Source: Microglena sp. YARC (lineage: Eukaryota > Chlorophyta > Chlorophyceae > Chlamydomonadales > Chlamydomonadaceae). Taken from it: 64,000 nucleotides of DNA. The stretch is from the NCBI GenBank assembly GCA_022414725.1, contig CM039462.1, positions 58,282,576-58,346,575 on the forward strand, read 5' to 3'. The notes beneath the pieces are model-generated. The model did no database searches and had not been told where the DNA came from. It was given only the letters and a program-made list of their open reading frames with translations. A program made the position numbers and the translations under genes. This document shows, one piece after another, positions 9,921-22,642 of the stretch; positions within the stretch are counted from its first letter, which is position 1, and each line of letters begins with the position of its first letter.

Positions 9921-11351
9921 ACAGTAGTCGACCCAAAACAAGAATTCCAACCATTCTCCGATAGTCGCCTCGTGTTCCTGCAGCAGTTGTCCTGTCGCAG
10001 TCCTGTTGATTTGGCATTTTCAACTTGACAACCGACAAGCCTTGAATCGAATTGACTTGACCTCAAGGGCCTCAGCCAAATAAACAAATATTTGACGTAC
10101 GCATCCCGGGGTGAGGAGCGATGGGACATCTATCGCCGGACACCGTTTCCAATGTCAACATGATAGGCTAATGCAGTTCCGGATGAGGTAGCGAACTAGC
10201 GGAAGTCAGGAAGAAAGGATAGCCATTAGTCAAGTCTGCGTGTGTGATGGAGTCTGTCCGTAGGGCGAATCACGGGGGTGGATACCGTGTGGGAAGGCTA
10301 GTATTCTATCCCTGGTACTTGCCACGAACTCGCATCACTCCGCGCACGACTGCCGTGTCTTCTACAGTCCCGCTGACTGCGCGGCGGATTGGAATAGCGT
10401 GGGCGTGGGGTGGAGAGCTTCCTAGCACCTTCCCATGCCAGCTGTCTGCCAGGCTGGCGAGTTTTCGGGTCTGGTAGAAATCAGTTGGCAAGAAATCCAT
10501 TTGGCAGATGGCAGTTGGAAGCAAGAAATCCAGCTGGCAAAGTTGGCGAAGCCCAGTTGGCAAAGTTGGCAAGTTGGCAAAGACCAGCCCTAGCTGGTGG
10601 TAGCAGACAATCCTGGGCACAGGAAGGAAGCGGCATGGAATCGGTCACGCCCGACCCAGGCCAGCTAGATCAATCGCGCCACCCTCATGAGGCTACTAGC
10701 CCTCTTGCAGCGTGCTGTACGAGCAGACCTTTGCGCAATAAAGCTCTTTTCCTCACACTATCCTCGAATGCGAATTGGGTCGCTAGTATTCCACACAAAA
10801 CTAGCCTAAGCGTTCCTCTCCCTCCACCGCTTCTCATCCAAATCCACTCTCTGTCTCGACCATTGCCACTCCTGCGCGCTGGCCAGCAAGCGATACATAC
10901 GTTTGGAAACGCAAGTATCTCTCATACTCGCACGTACGTCTGGCAATCATCCAGGCATCCAAGCCTGGGCCTCTGACAGAAGCCCTGACCGACGCAAGGG
11001 CGTAGGTCCCCTTCCCACCTCTCTCCCTCCCTCCCTCCCTCGACACCCTCGACTGTCTCCCACCGTTATCCTCGACAACCCACGTACACCTCTACGCACT
11101 CCTCTACGTTGGTGCACATTTTCTTTACGCTAGCTCTTCGTCTATGCACGTAGACCCCTACCCGGTACCAACCCACGCTCCGGTTACCGGCTTTAACCAA
11201 CTCGGTTGCTGTCCAGCCTCAAAGTAAAAAAACAAACGCCTTCTAATCCCCACCCCCCGCCCCCACACCCACACCCCACGCACCCCACACCATCCCCCCC
11301 CCATACCCAGTCCCGCCCACCCCACTAGGGCCCAAACCACCCGACTCAACC
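9921..11351 (+). other. Upstream region of the large gene; no gene recognised
   Basis: Contains short TTGGCAAG/GTTGGCAAA repeats (10478-10583) and a CCCT run near 11022. The largest plus frame here (188 codons from 10410) has no recognisable domain. The promoter of the gene starting at 11352 should lie here, but no TATA element was identified with confidence. Confidence 0.4.
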
Positions 11352-11532
11352 ATGAAGGGTCACAACATAGCACTAATAGTGGCCCTAGCTGTAAGCTTGG
11401 CCCAGCAGGTGTCATCTGATGCTTCCAACCCAGCTCCAGGAATAGTGACATGGTGTAACTACACTGAGAAATGGTACCCTCCCACAAGGACTAGGGTCAG
11501 TGTGGGGCCTAGAGGAGCTTGGGCATGTGTGG
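11352..11532 (+). CDS. Exon 1: start codon and signal peptide
   Basis: The ATG has A at -3. A hydrophobic core ([12 protein letters not shown], residues 6-17) is followed by a likely cleavage after the VSS near residue 22, then [10 protein letters not shown] with an N-glycosylation sequon. I chose the donor G|GTGAGT at 11533 because it gives the phase 1 that exon 2 needs. A competing donor, AGG|GTCAGT at 11496, would give phase 0. The part after 11495 resembles repeats in the following intron, so the exon end is uncertain. Confidence 0.65.
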
Positions 11533-14500
11533 GTGAGTGGGTGGGAGAGTGGGTGGTTGGGTAAGGGGCATGTGGGCATGTGTGTGGGCCAGGGGTGGGT
11601 GGAAGGATGGGTGTATGCGCAAGGGGTGGGTGTGTGGGTAGGCAGGGTCAGTGTGGGGCCTAGAGGAGTTAGGCCTAGAGGGTGAGGGGTGGGATAGGGT
11701 GGGTGAGTGAGTGGGTGAGTGAGTGGGTGAGGGGTGGGTGAGTGAGTGGGTGAGGGTGGGTGAGGGATGGGAAAAGGGAGGGTGAGTGGGTGGGGGGAAG
11801 GAAAGGGCTGTGTGGGGGGGTAAGTGACGGGTGTGTGGGTGTGTAGACAAGGTCAGTGTGGGACCTAGAGGGTGAGGGGTAGGTGAGGGGTGGGATAGGG
11901 TGGGTGAGGGTGGGTGAGGGATGGGAAAGGTGGGTGAGTGGGTGGGTGAGGGGTGGTGAAGTGGGTGAGGGATGGGAAAGGGGTAGGTGAGGGGTGGGTG
12001 AGTGGGTGGTGAGGGTAGGTGAGGGGGTGGGTGAGGGGTAGGAAAGGGGTGGGTGAGGGTAGGAAAGGGTGGTGAGGGGTAGGAAAGGGGTGGGTGAGGG
12101 GTAGGAAAGGGGTGGGTGAGTGGGTGGGTGAGGGGTAGGTGAGTGGGTGGGGTGAGGGATGGGAAAGGGGTGGGTGAGGGATGGGAAAATGGGGGGGGAA
12201 GTGGCTGGTGAGGGTGGGAAAAGGGTGGGTGAGTGGGTGGGTGAGGGATGGGAAAGGGGTGGGTGAGGATGGGAAATGGGGGGGAAGTGGCTGGTGAGGG
12301 GTGGGAAAGGGGTGGGTGAGTGGGTGGGGTCAGGGATGGGAAAGGGGTGGGAGGGATGGGAAATGGGGGGGGAAGTGGCTGGTGAGGGGTGGAAAAGGGG
12401 TGGGTGAGTGGGTGGGTGAGGAGTGGGAAAGGGGTGGGTGAGGGGTGGGAAAGGGGGTGGGTGAGTGGGTGGGTGAGGGGTGGGAAAAGGGTGGGGTGAG
12501 TGGGTGGGTGAGTCGGTGGGTGAGGGATGGGAATGGGGTGGTAGAGTGGTGTGGTGAGGGGTGGGAAAGGGGTGGGTGAGGGGTGGAAAAGGGTGGGTGA
12601 GTGGGTGGGTGAGGGTTGGGTGAGTGGGTGGGGGAGGGATGGGAAAGGGGTGGGTGAGGGTGGGAAAGGGGTAGGTGAGGGTGGGTGAGGGTGGGAAAGG
12701 GGTGGGTGAGGGGTGGGGGTGAGTGGGTGGGTGAGGGGTGGGAGTGAGTGAGGGGTGGGTGGAATGGAATGGGTGGGTGAGGGGTGGGAAAGGAGTGGGT
12801 GAGTGGGTGGGTGAGTGAGTGAGGGGTGGGTGAGTGGGTAGGTGAGGGGTGGGAAAGGTTTGGGTGAGGGGTGGGTGAGTGGTGGGTAAGGGGTGGGTGA
12901 GGGGTGGGAAAGGGGTGGTAAGGAGGGGTGGGTCGTTGAGGGGGAAAGGGGTGGTAAGTAAGGGGTGGAAAGAGGTGGGTGAGGTGTGGGGGGTGGTCAA
13001 GGGGTGGGCATGTGGGTGGGTGGGTGTGCAAGGGTGGGTGAGTGGGTGGGTGAGTTGAAGGGGCAGGTGGGTGGGTGGGTGTGCAAGGGGTGGGTGGGTT
13101 TGGTGAGGGGTGGGTTGAGTGGGTGGGTGGGTGTGGCAAGGGGTGGGTGGGTTGGTGAGTGGGTGGGTGGGGAGACGTGTGCAAGGGGTGGGTGGAGTGG
13201 GTGAGGTGGTGTGGGTGGGTGGGTGGGGGGTGTGTGTGCAAGGGGTGGGTGAGGGTGTGGGTGAGGGGGTGGGTGGGTTGGGTGAGGGGTGGGTGAGGGG
13301 GTGGGTGAGTGGGTTGAGTTGGTGGGTGGCATGTGGGTGGTGAGGGGTGGGTGAGTGGGAAGCGGCATGTGGGTGGGTGGGGTGGGTGGTAAGTGGTGGA
13401 CCAAGTGGGTGGGTGAGTGGTGGGGAAGGGGTGGGTGAGGGTGTGGGTGGGTGGCGAAGGGTGTGCAAGGGGTGGGCATGTGGGTGGTAAGGGGTGGTGA
13501 GTGGAAGGGTATGTGGGTGGGTGGGCAAGGGTGGTGGGTGAGGGGTGGGTGAGTGGGTGAGGTGGTGTGCAAGGGTAGTGGGCATCGTGGGTGGGTGAGG
13601 GGGGTGAGTGAAAGGGTATGTGGGTGGTTGGGTCGTCAAGGGGGCTGGGTGTGGTGTGCAAGGGTGGGTGGGTGGGTGAGGGGTGGTGTGAGTGGGTGGG
13701 TGGGTGTGCAAGGGGTGGGCATGTGGGTGGGTGAGGGGTGGGTGAGTGAAAGGGTATGTGTGGTGGGTGGGTCGTTCAAGGGGTGGGTGAGTGGGTGGGT
13801 TGGGTGTGCAAGGGGTGGGTGGGTGAGTGTGGGTGGTGTGCAAGGGGTGGGTGGGTGGGTGGGGTGTGCAAGGGGTGGGTGGGTGGGCAGAGGGTGGGTA
13901 AGTGAGGGTGGGTGGGTGGGTGGCAGGGTCAGTGTTGGTGCCTTGATGAAATTGGACATGCGTGGGTGGGAAGAAGGGGCATGTGGTGGGTGGGTAGGGG
14001 TGGGTGTGAGTGGAAACCTTTCCGCACCACTCACCCACCCATTAAACGTAACCACCTACCCACCTACCACCTACCCACCTACCCACCTACCCACCTACCC
14101 ACCTACTCACCTACCCACCTACACACCTACACACCCACACACCTACACACCCATACACGTAACCCACGTACCCACGTACCCACCCACCCACCTACCCACA
14201 CATCCCCGTAACCTCCCTACCCACCTACTCACCTGCCCAGCTACCCACCCATACACGTAACCCACCTACCCACCTACCCACCCATACACGTAACTACCCT
14301 ACTCACCCATCCGCGTAACCCCCTTCTGTTTTCATCTTCAGGTGTGTTTGGCAACAACCCAGTACCTTGGAGACCTGAATATACTGGCTGCCCGGTAAGT
14401 AGATGCTTGGGTGGTTGGGTGGAAGGATGGTAGTGGTTAGATCTTTTGTGGTGGTGGTGGTTAGGTGTAAAGTCTTCAGTGGTGGTGGTGGTGGTGGTGG

Positions 14501-17500
14501 TGTTTTTCCTCTTCAGGTGTGTTCGGCAACACCCCAGTGCCTTGGATACCTGAATATACTGGCTGTCGGATAAGTGGATGTTTGGGTAGTTGGGTGGAAA
14601 GATGATAGTGGTTAGGTCTTTGGTGGTGGTGGTGGCGGTGGTAAGGTCTAAGGTCTTCAGTGGTAGTGGTTGTAGTGGTGGTGGTGTTTTTCCATTTCAG
14701 GAGTGTTTGGCCACACCCCAGTGCCTTACAGACCTGAATATGCTGTCTGATAAGTGGATTCCTGGGGGAAAAGGTGGTAGTGGTTGGGTCTAAGGTCTTC
14801 AGTGGTGGTGGTCTTGGTCTTGATGGTGGTGGTGGTGGTGGTGGTAGAAGCAGGTCTGTGTATGGTGTCCGCGGTGGTGGTGGTGGTGGTGGTGCTCGTT
14901 TTCACTTTTATGCATGTTTGGAAACAACGCAGTACCTCAACTCTCAACCTTCAACCTGCAACCCTCGACCCGCAACCTCCTAACCTCAACCCAGACCCTC
15001 TACCTCCAACCATCAAGCTTCCAACCTCAACCCTCAACCTTCAACTCCCAACCCGCAACCTCCTAACCTCAACTCGCTACCTCCTAACCTCAACCCGCAA
15101 CCTCCTAACCTCAACCCGGACCCTCTACCTCCAACCATCAACCTTCCAACCTCAACCCTCAACCTTCAACTCCCAACCCGCAACCTCCTAACCTCAACTC
15201 GCTACCTCCTAACCTCAACCCGCAACCTCCTAACCTCAGCCCGGACCCTCTACCTCCAACCATCAACCTTCCAACCTCAACCCGCAACCTCTACCTACAA
15301 CCATCAACCTTCCAACCACAACCCGCAACCTCCTAACCTCAACCCGCAACCTCCTAATCTCAACCCGCAACCTCCTAACCTCAACCCGCAAACTCCGAAC
15401 CTCAACCCGCAACCTCCTAACCTCAACCCGCAACCTCCTAACCTCAACCCGCAACCTCCTAACCTCAACCCGCAACCTCCTAACCTCAACCCGCAACCTT
15501 CTAACCTCAACCCGCAACCTCTTAACCTCAACCCGCAACCTCCTAACCTCAACCCGCAACCTCTACCTCCAACCATCAACCTTCCAACCTCAACCCTCAA
15601 CCTTCAACTCCCAACCCGCAACCTCCTCACCTCAACCCGGACCCTCTACCTCAAACCATCAACCTTCCAACCTCAACCCTCAACCTTCAACTCCCAACCC
15701 GCAACCTCCTAACCTCAACCCGCAACCTCCTAACCTCAACCCGCAACCTCCTAACCTCAACCCGCAACCTCCTAACCTCAACCCGCGACCTGCTAACCAC
15801 GACCCGCAACCTCCTTACCTCAACCCGCAACCTCCTAACCTCAACCCGCAACCTCCTAACATCAACCCGCAACCTCCTAACCTCAACCCGCAACCTCCTA
15901 ACCTCAACCCACAACCTCCTAACCCCAACCCACAACCTCTTAACTCAAACCCGTAATCTCCTAACCTCAACCCGCAACCTCCCGCAGCCTAACCTCAACC
16001 CGCAACCTCCTAACCTCAACCCGCAACCTGCTAACCACGACCCGCAACCTCCTTACCTCAACCCGCAACCTCCTAACCTCAACCCGCAACCTCTAACATC
16101 AACCCCGGGGTGTACAACCTCCTAACCCTCAATCCGCAACCTCCTAACCTTAAACCCACAAACCTCCTAACCTCAAACCACAACCTTAACCTCAACCTCT
16201 TAACTATCAACCCCTAACCTCAACCCGCAACCTCCTAATCACAACCTCCTTAACCTAACCTCAACCCGCAACCTCCTCGACCTCAACATCCGCAACCTCC
16301 TAACCTCAACCCGCAATTCCTAACCTCAACCTAACAACCTGCCCTCCTAACTCAACCGCAACCTTGCTAACCTCAAACCTGCAAGATTGAGGACCCTCTA
16401 CCCTCCACAATCAACCTTCCAACCGCAACCCCGAAACCTCAAAAAACTCCCAACTCGCAACCTTCCTAACCTCAACCCGGACCCTCAACCTCAACCCCAA
16501 CCTCCTCAACAAGGGTTCACCTCAACCCGGACGCAACCATTCAATCTTGCCAACCTCAACCCTCACCTCAACCTAACACTCCTAACCTCAACCACTAACC
16601 TCCTAACCTCAAACCCGCAACTCTTAACCCACAACTCAACCCCAAACGCAACCTTCAACTCCGAACCTTCCAACTCCGCAACCATCCTAACTCAACCCCC
16701 TCTTACCGCAACCGCAACCTCCTAACCTCACCCGCAACCAACTCCTAACCTCAAAACCCCAACCCGCAACCTCCTAAACCTCAACCCTCAACCTTCAACT
16801 CCCAACCCGCAACCTCTAACTCACCTTCAAGCAACCTCCTAACCTCAAACCCGCAACCTCCTAACCTAACCTCAAACCTACCTCGCAACCCGCATCCCAA
16901 CCAGCAAACCTCCTAACCTCAACCCGCAACCTGCCTAACCTCAACCCGCATTCCTCTAACCTCCTAACTCAACCCGCAACCCCTTCTAACCTCAACCCGC
17001 TCTTAACAACTTCAACTCCAACCCGCAACCTACTAACCTCAACCCGCCCTTTCCTAACCTCAACCCGCAACCTCCTAAACTCCCTCAACCCGCAAACCTC
17101 CTAACCTCAAACCCGCATCCTCCTAACCTCCCTAACCCGCAACCTCCTAACCTCAACCCGCAACCTCTAACCCTTCAACCCGCACTCCTAACCTCAACCC
17201 GCAACCTCCTAACCTCAACCGCAACCTCCTAACCTCAACCCGCATCCTCCTAACCTCAACCCGCAACCTCCTAACCTCAACCCGCAACTCCTAACCTCAA
17301 CCCAACGCAACCTCCTAACCTCAAAACCCGCGCTAACAAACCTCCTTCAACCTCAACCCGCAACCTCCTAATCCCGCACCTCGCTAACCCAAACCTCGTA
17401 CCTCAACCCGCAACCTCCAACCTCCCTACCCTCAACCCACCTCCTTAACCCAACCCGCAACCTCTAACCTCAACCCGCAACCTCTAACCTCAACGCAACC

Positions 17501-20500
17501 TCCTAACCTCCTAACCATCAACCGCAACCTCCTTAACTCCTAACCTCAACCGCAACTCTCCTAAACCTCAACGCCGCAACCTCCTAACTCCTAACCTCAA
17601 CCCGCAACCTCCTTAACCTCCAACCTCCTAACCTCAACGCAACTCTAACCTCAACCCGCAACCTCCTAACCTCAACCCGCAAGCCTCCTAACCGCAGACC
17701 TCCTAAAAACCTCAACCTCGCACCTCCTAACCTCAACCCCGCCAACCTCCTAACCTCAACCACGCAACCGACTCCTAACCACTAACCTCTATATTCTCAA
17801 CACCGCAACTCCTAACCTCAACCCACTCAACCGCAACCTCCTAACTCAACCCGCAACCTCCTAACCTCAACCCGCAACCTCCTAAAACCTCCAACCTCAA
17901 CCCGCACCTCCTCAACTTCAACCCGCAACTCCCAACCCGCAACCTCTTAACCTCAACCCTAACCTCTCCAACCGCAACCTCCCTCAACCTCAACCCGCAA
18001 AACCTCAACCCGCAAACCTCCTAACCTCAACCCGCAACCTCCTAACCTCAACCCGCAACCTCCTAACCTCAACCCTCAACCTTCAACTCCCAACCCCCAA
18101 TCCTTGACCATCTTCCCTCAACTAATTGCCCATCCCCCCCACCCACCCCCCGCCCACACCTTACCCGTCCCCCCACCCCCCCCCCCGCCCACACAGCCGT
18201 CCCCCCACACACCCCGCCCTTCCCCCGCCCATCCCTTGCCCATCCCCCAGCCCATCCCCCCGCCCATCCCCCGCCACCCACCTCCCGCCATCCCCCACCC
18301 ACCCACACCCACCCACCCCACACTTCCACACCCCGCCCACCCACACGCAGACGGTCGACCGCTGGGCCACGGATGCCGCCCAGTGTGTTGTTCCTGGACC
18401 TGAGCCCATGCCTACGCTTGACTACACTGCCAGGCCCCAGATTCTGACCCCCAACTTCCCAACGACATACAACGATCGCTACGTTTGCAACCAGAAGGTG
18501 ATCCGTAAGGATCTGGTGGACGGCATGGGCACTGTTTATGGCGACGTTCGCATCTTCAAGGACTACGACGACAACTTGGTCATCACATTTTCATTGGATG
18601 CGCTGAAGAACTACCAACCATTTGGACAGGTGAGAAAGGCGTCATAGGCAGTTACATATATATATTTATATCTATATAAACATGTATATCGCCCCCAACA
18701 TCCCGATGACGTACAACGATCGCTACGTATGCAACCAGAAGATGATCCGTAAGGATCTGGTAGACGGGATGGGCACTGTTTATGGCGACGTTTGCATCTT
18801 CAAGGACTACGACGACAACTTGGTCATCACCTTTTCATTGGATGCGCTGAAGAACTACCAACCGTTTGGGCAGGTGAGAAAGGCATTAAAGGAAGTTACA
18901 TACATAAATATATCTTTCGGCTGAAGCCACGCCACCTTCCATTGATGATGACGGCTTTGCAATGTTTATTTTGTTAAATATTCATTACATTGTCACATGA
19001 AGTCAGTTAAAAATATGCATGTTTGGATATAATCAGCCCATGTTAAGGAAAGCTAAGCTGATCCCCTGCCCCCCCCCCCCCCACCACCACCACACCATGC
19101 ACCACCACCCACCACCACCACCAGGCACACCCAACTCCACTCCACCCCACCACCCACCTACCACTACCAGGCACTCCCTACCCCCCCCCCAACCCCCCCC
19201 CAAACCCGCCTTACACAGTGGTTCCATGCACAGCCGGGAAACCCCTTCTTTTACCCACCCACCCCACCCCACCCACCATACCACCACTAAGCACACCCTA
19301 TCTACCCCCCCCAACACCCACCATACCACCACTAGGCATACCCTATCTGCCCCCCCCCCCCGTCCCCCCCCACCCACCATACCACCACTAGGCACACCCT
19401 ATCTACCCCCGCACACACACCATACCCCCACTAGGCACACCCTATCTACCCCCCCCACACACACCCTAACTCCCCCCAACCCCCCCCCAACCCCCCCAAC
19501 CCCCCCCAAACCCCCAAACCCTCCACCACCATCTAACACAGTGGTTCCATGCATAGCCGGGAACCCCATCTTTCTACCCACCCACCCTACCACCACTAGG
19601 CCACACCCTCTCTACCCCCCCCCCACACACCCTAACCCCAACCCCCACCCGACTCCACCCAACCCCATCTTACACAGTGGTTCCATGCGCAGCCGGGAAC
19701 CCCTTCTTTCTACCCACCCACCCCACCACCCACCCTACCACCACTAGGCACACCCTCTCTACCCCCCACACACACCCTAACCCCAACCCCACCCGACTCC
19801 ACCCAACACCATCTTACACAGTGGTTCCATGCACAGCCGGGAACCCCCTCTTTCTACTCCTCTCAAATGAGTCCCCTTGATGAGCCTGCAGCCGGCGCCG
19901 TCTTCCTCTCCGACGAATTCATCCCTTCATTACTGAGTGCCTACCGTAACCAGCTGACCATCAGCCCTGTGTCCCGCTTCTGGTCTTGCTGGACCTACAA
20001 AATCCACCTGCCCAAGACATGCAACCCCAGGTGTGTATGTGTATGTTTATATTTTATATTTATATTTTCTTTTATTATTTATATGTTACATTTCATATGT
20101 TATTGGTTATATTGAAGTGTATTATATTTTATTTTGTTTATTTATATTTTATTAAACCAGCTGACTATCAGCCAAAGAGCCTGCAGTCGTTGCCGTCTTC
20201 CTCTCCGATGAATTCATCCCCTACTTTCCTAGTGCCTACCGTAACCAGCTGACCAGCAGCCCTGTGTCCCGCTTCTGTCTTGCTGGACCTACAAAAAATC
20301 CACCTGCCCTAAGACATGCAACCCCAGGTGTGTATGTTTATTATTTATATTGTATATTTTATATTTATTATTGATATATTATATATGTTGTATGTTGAAT
20401 GTTATATGTTATAGTTAAGTGTATTTATATTTTATTTTCTTTATTTATACAGGAGTAAAAAAAACAAAAGCAGTAGACGTATAGCCTAAAATATCTGAGG

Positions 20501-22177
20501 GGGGCTGACCCCCCCCTTGAAATAGAAATACTTTTTTTTTACAACTTAGATATGGATTCTGAGGGTTTACAGTATGGCGCACACAATGGTGTCCTCAAAT
20601 TCGTAGTGCAGGGATCGAACGATAGTAAAAAACCAGTTCTACACCCCCCTCCAGGTTGTCCAAGTACTTAAGCCACCCTTTGCCGTCGCTGGAGGCGGCC
20701 AGAAAAATATGTAAAAATCAGACCCAGCACAGAGACTCTAAAACGCAATTAAAAAACAAAACGGTGCACATGGTCTGCTTTTTTCATCATGATTCTGGTC
20801 TGGTCACTGCCCCTTAAGGTCTATCTGCCTGGCTTCAACTGCTTGGCAATCTTCCCCATAAACTCTAACTCCTTGGTCTGTAGCTCCCACAGACCAGTTG
20901 GCGCCACCTCTCGACCATCAGCATCATCTTGCATACAGAAAGAAGTAAGAAAGAAAGAGAAAGAAAGACAGAAAGGGAATGCCGAGAGGCACGGGAAAGG
21001 AACAGAAGGACGGCGGCGTTTCGATTCGATTCGGTTGCTGTCGGTTTGTGTGTGGGTTGGGGAGGGGGGGGGGGGGTATATACTTATTGCACGAGGTCTA
21101 AAGTGGTGCCAATGGACTGCCCTTACCAAGGCCTACTCATGGGTGGTCTCAGAATTGCATTTGGAGGTCGGGGTAAAAAGTTAGCAAACAAACAAATGAG
21201 GGCTGACCCCCCCCTCCCCCCACCCCCCCCCCCTAAATTAAATGCCCAGAAAAATCTGAAAGTATGTTCAATAAATCGCAAAGAATTATGTCATCTACAT
21301 CCTCCACTTGGAATAAATCGATCGGCTTTGCTCAAATTTTCGTGGAGGATGCTACCACCTGATACGTATATATATTTTATGTCAATACTTACGTGCTGTA
21401 TCCATATTTATATTTATATGCACCCCAGTTTAATTTGTATAACATAACAATTTGTATAACATAACATAGGATCAAACGTTTCATCTAACATCGATTGAAT
21501 CTAACATAAAAATAATAAAGGAAATAAAATAAAATAATAATAAAAATAAATTATGAATCTGCACGTTTCTTGCAACCCCAGGCACACCTCCCACTGGGTG
21601 TCCGGCAAAAACGCCACGCTGTATGATGGCGACGGCTGCGTGCACAACTCCAACGAGGATCTTGGAAAAGTTCGCACGCTCGACCTGGCCCAGCCAACCA
21701 CGCGCAACTTGTACCTGCACCTGTCCTTCACAGTCGTGCGCATGAGTCTGAACACCCAGGATGCCATGTTCGGGTACCAGTGCGGTCAACCCATGGAGTA
21801 CGCCACCATCGGACTTCCCGGTACCGGAATCATCGACCTGTACAACCTTCCGGAAGCCGACCCCTCACCCTCCCTCGACAAGAGCTGCCAGGGCGTCACC
21901 GCCCGGCCTCAGTTCCCGTCCCCCCCTCCGTCCCCCCCTGCGCCCCCCGCCCCCCCGAGGCCCCCCCGGGAACCCTGCACCATTGTCTGGTCACTGAACA
22001 AGGTCTTCACCGCATTCACCCAGCCCTTCAGGCCAGTGACTGATCAGGAACGGTTTGTGTCTAACCTGAACCTGTTGTTCAGCAGCTACTTGGGAGTCCA
22101 AGTGAAGCCCGCCTACGGAATGCCTGAGGGGGGTAGTGGAAAGCTGTATTATGCCAAGGGTGAGCAAATTTATGTAT

Positions 22178-22212
<35 letters not shown>

Positions 22213-22545
22213 TCTATTAAATTATTTATTTGTTTATTCATTCATTTATTTATTTGTTTATTTAAATATTTATTTATTTATTTATTTATTTATCTATTAA
22301 ATTATTTATTTGTTTATTCATTTTTTCCTTATTTTATTTATGTATATATTAAAAAATACACTGATTAATAGGACGCCTTATTATGTGGTGTGACCAGTTG
22401 GTATATAACCACAACCCGCTGTTCAGCAGTTACCTGGGGGTCCAAGTGAAGCCCGCTTATGGAATGCCTGAGGGGGGTAGTGGATAGCTATATTATGCCA
22501 AGGGTGAGAAAATTAATTTATGACTTCATTTATTTATTTATTCAT

Positions 22546-22577
<32 letters not shown>

Positions 22578-22611
22578 TTATTTGTTTATTTATTTATTTA
22601 TTTATTTATTT

Positions 22612-22642
<31 letters not shown>

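Noticed and set aside
10410..10976. 188-codon plus-strand frame
   Set aside because: It runs through TTGGCAAG repeats and unrelated sequence, with no domain, splice support or codon bias like that of the real exons.
11675..14038. 787-codon minus-strand frame rich in His, Pro, Thr and Ser
   Set aside because: It follows directly from the GGGTGAG/CCCACTCA array of intron 1; overlapping frames of the same kind exist in other phases, and there is no non-repetitive segment.
14590..14793. Alternative reading frame ([12 protein letters not shown]) for the exon-2 copies
   Set aside because: Differences between exon 2 and its copy at 14517 are synonymous in the VFGN frame but change residues in this one, so the VFGN frame is favoured.
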